Below, piece by piece: positions 5,796 to 6,770 of a DNA stretch of 6,770 bases; position 1 is the first letter of the stretch; the number at the start of each line of letters is the position of its first letter. Origin of the DNA: an uncultured Gemmiger sp. GTDB taxonomy: Bacteria > Bacillota > Clostridia > Oscillospirales > Ruminococcaceae. Made by a program: the position numbers and the translations under genes. The notes beneath the pieces are model-generated. The model worked only from the letters and a program-made list of their open reading frames with translations, was not told where the DNA came from and did no database searches. Location of the stretch: positions 1 through 6,770 of the forward strand of contig CALWNS010000220.1 in assembly GCA_944382805.1 (NCBI GenBank). Direction: 5' to 3'.

Positions 5796-6770
5796 TCAGC
5801 CGGCGGCGGCCGCATCCGCCCGTTCCAGCATGGTGGCGGCAAAGATGCCGTAGCCGCGCGTGGGGTCGTTGACGAGCACATGGGTCACCGCCCCCACCAG
5901 CCGGCCGTTCTGCACGATCGGGCTGCCGCTCATGCCCTGTACGATGCCGCCGGCGGCCTGCAGCAGTTCTTTGTCGGTCACGCGCAGCCGCAGGTTGCGG
6001 TTGGGGTCGGCGGCGGTCAGGTCCACCCGCTCGATGCGCACGGCGTAGCGCCGGGGTTCGCTGCCGGAGATGGTGGTCAGGATCTCGGCCGCGCCCGGCT
6101 CGACCTCCTGGATCTGCGCCACCTCCATGGCCTGGCCGCCCGGCGCCGAGCCGCTCAGCGTGCCGTATACGCCGGCTTCGTCGTTGGCGCGCACGGTGCC
6201 CACGGACGTGCCGGAAAATTCGCCTTTCAGTTCGCCGGGCGCGCCGGCCGCGCCCTTTTGCACGCCCAGGATGGAAACGGGCACGATCTCGCCCGAAAGC
6301 AGCGCAAAGGCCGCGCCGGTATCGCTGTCGCTGACGGCGTGGCCCAGCCCGGCAAAGGTGCCGCGCTGCGGGTCGGTAAAGGTCAGCGTGCCGATGCCGG
6401 CCGAGGAATCCCGCACCCAGACGCCCGCGCGCCAGGCGCCGGTATCGCGGTCGGCCACCGGGGTCAGGGTCGTGGTGTGCTGCGCGCCGCCGCGCTGGTA
6501 GCGGATGGTCAGCGGCTGCCCGCCGGCCGCCGTGACCGCGGCGGCCAGGTCGGCGTTGCCGCGCACCGGCTGCCCGCCGGCGGAGACGATGCGGTCGCCC
6601 AGGCGCAGGCCGGCCTCCTTGGCCGGGTTTTCGGTGCCGAGCGCCGTGTACTGGTCGGAAAATGCCACGATGAGCGCGCCGTCGGCAAACATTTTCACGC
6701 CGAACGGCGCGCCGCTGACCGTAACGCTGCGGCGTGCGGCCGCAACGGTGCGCACCGTTTTGACCGGCAG
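5796..6770 (-). CDS. spoIVB: SpoIVB sporulation signalling serine protease (5' end beyond window)
   Basis: SpoIVB is made in the forespore, crosses into the intermembrane space and cleaves SpoIVFA, releasing SpoIVFB to process pro-sigma-K. Here 324 residues are visible; the N-terminus with its membrane anchor lies past the window edge. A PDZ domain covers about visible residues 40-105 (NPAKEAGLRLGDRIVSAGG). The S55 peptidase domain follows, with the probable catalytic triad H144 (GLGHAV), D266 (VTDKELL) and S281 (IVQGMSGSPIVQ). The D-to-S distance of 15 equals that between D363 and S378 in Bacillus subtilis, so the protease appears intact. The frame stays open to position 6770. The stop at 5796 is followed by a GC-rich hairpin and then the spo0A control region, the neighbour order found in many spore-forming Firmicutes. 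Confidence 0.96.
   Translation of the reverse strand: MPVKTVRTVAAARRSVTVSGAPFGVKMFADGALIVAFSDQYTALGTENPAKEAGLRLGDRIVSAGGQPVRGNADLAAAVTAAGGQPLTIRYQRGGAQHTTTLTPVADRDTGAWRAGVWVRDSSAGIGTLTFTDPQRGTFAGLGHAVSDSDTGAAFALLSGEIVPVSILGVQKGAAGAPGELKGEFSGTSVGTVRANDEAGVYGTLSGSAPGGQAMEVAQIQEVEPGAAEILTTISGSEPRRYAVRIERVDLTAADPNRNLRLRVTDKELLQAAGGIVQGMSGSPIVQNGRLVGAVTHVLVNDPTRGYGIFAATMLERADAAAAG

Noticed and set aside
1..6770. CRISPR array, insertion sequence, tRNA/rRNA or defence system
   Set aside because: No regularly spaced repeats, transposase motifs, terminal inverted repeats, tRNA cloverleaf or rRNA sequence were visible. All coding sequence is assigned to known housekeeping or sporulation families.

Overview
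The window reads as a fragment of a high-GC member of the Clostridia, most likely from the gut-associated Oscillospirales/Ruminococcaceae. The basis is the spoIVB-spo0A sporulation pair beside a c-di-AMP (cdaA-cdaR) locus, together with very GC-rich coding sequence and AT-rich islands only at promoters. This placement is inferred from gene content and codon style, not from a marker search. Every supported gene lies on the minus strand, so transcription runs from position 6770 towards 1. The many long plus-strand open frames are shadows of these genes.

In transcription order, the window opens inside spoIVB (5796-6770, 5' end missing), the PDZ-serine protease of late sporulation signalling. A GC-rich hairpin without a U-tract follows, then a compact control region. 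That region has a strong sigma-A-type promoter, one Spo0A-box-like site at the predicted transcription start and a tandem pair of Spo0A-box-like sites upstream. Next is spo0A (4854-5612), the master regulator of sporulation entry, closed by a textbook intrinsic terminator (4807-4835).

A second promoter (TATAAT at 4745-4750) then drives a tightly packed cluster. It holds a fused ispD-ispF gene for two steps of the MEP isoprenoid pathway (3554-4681), cdaA, a membrane diadenylate cyclase (2593-3507), cdaR, a YbbR-domain regulator that overlaps cdaA by 32 bases (1311-2624), and an FAD-dependent oxidoreductase of the COG2509 type (59-1285) truncated at its 3' end. The cluster combines isoprenoid precursor supply for lipid carriers with c-di-AMP signalling. 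In many Firmicutes cdaA-cdaR is followed by the cell-wall gene glmM, which would lie beyond the left edge here.

The first 58 bases are not genomic. They match an Illumina P7/Read-2 indexed adapter with a six-base index and a few mismatches, so the left edge is a library artefact and the truncation of the last gene is artificial.

I see no mobile element, CRISPR array, tRNA, rRNA or defence system, and no wholly new system. The points most worth following up are the self-regulatory architecture at spo0A, the substitution of one acidic-pocket residue in the Spo0A receiver, the IspD-IspF fusion that keeps a ribosome-binding site and ATG at the domain junction, and the adapter contamination.
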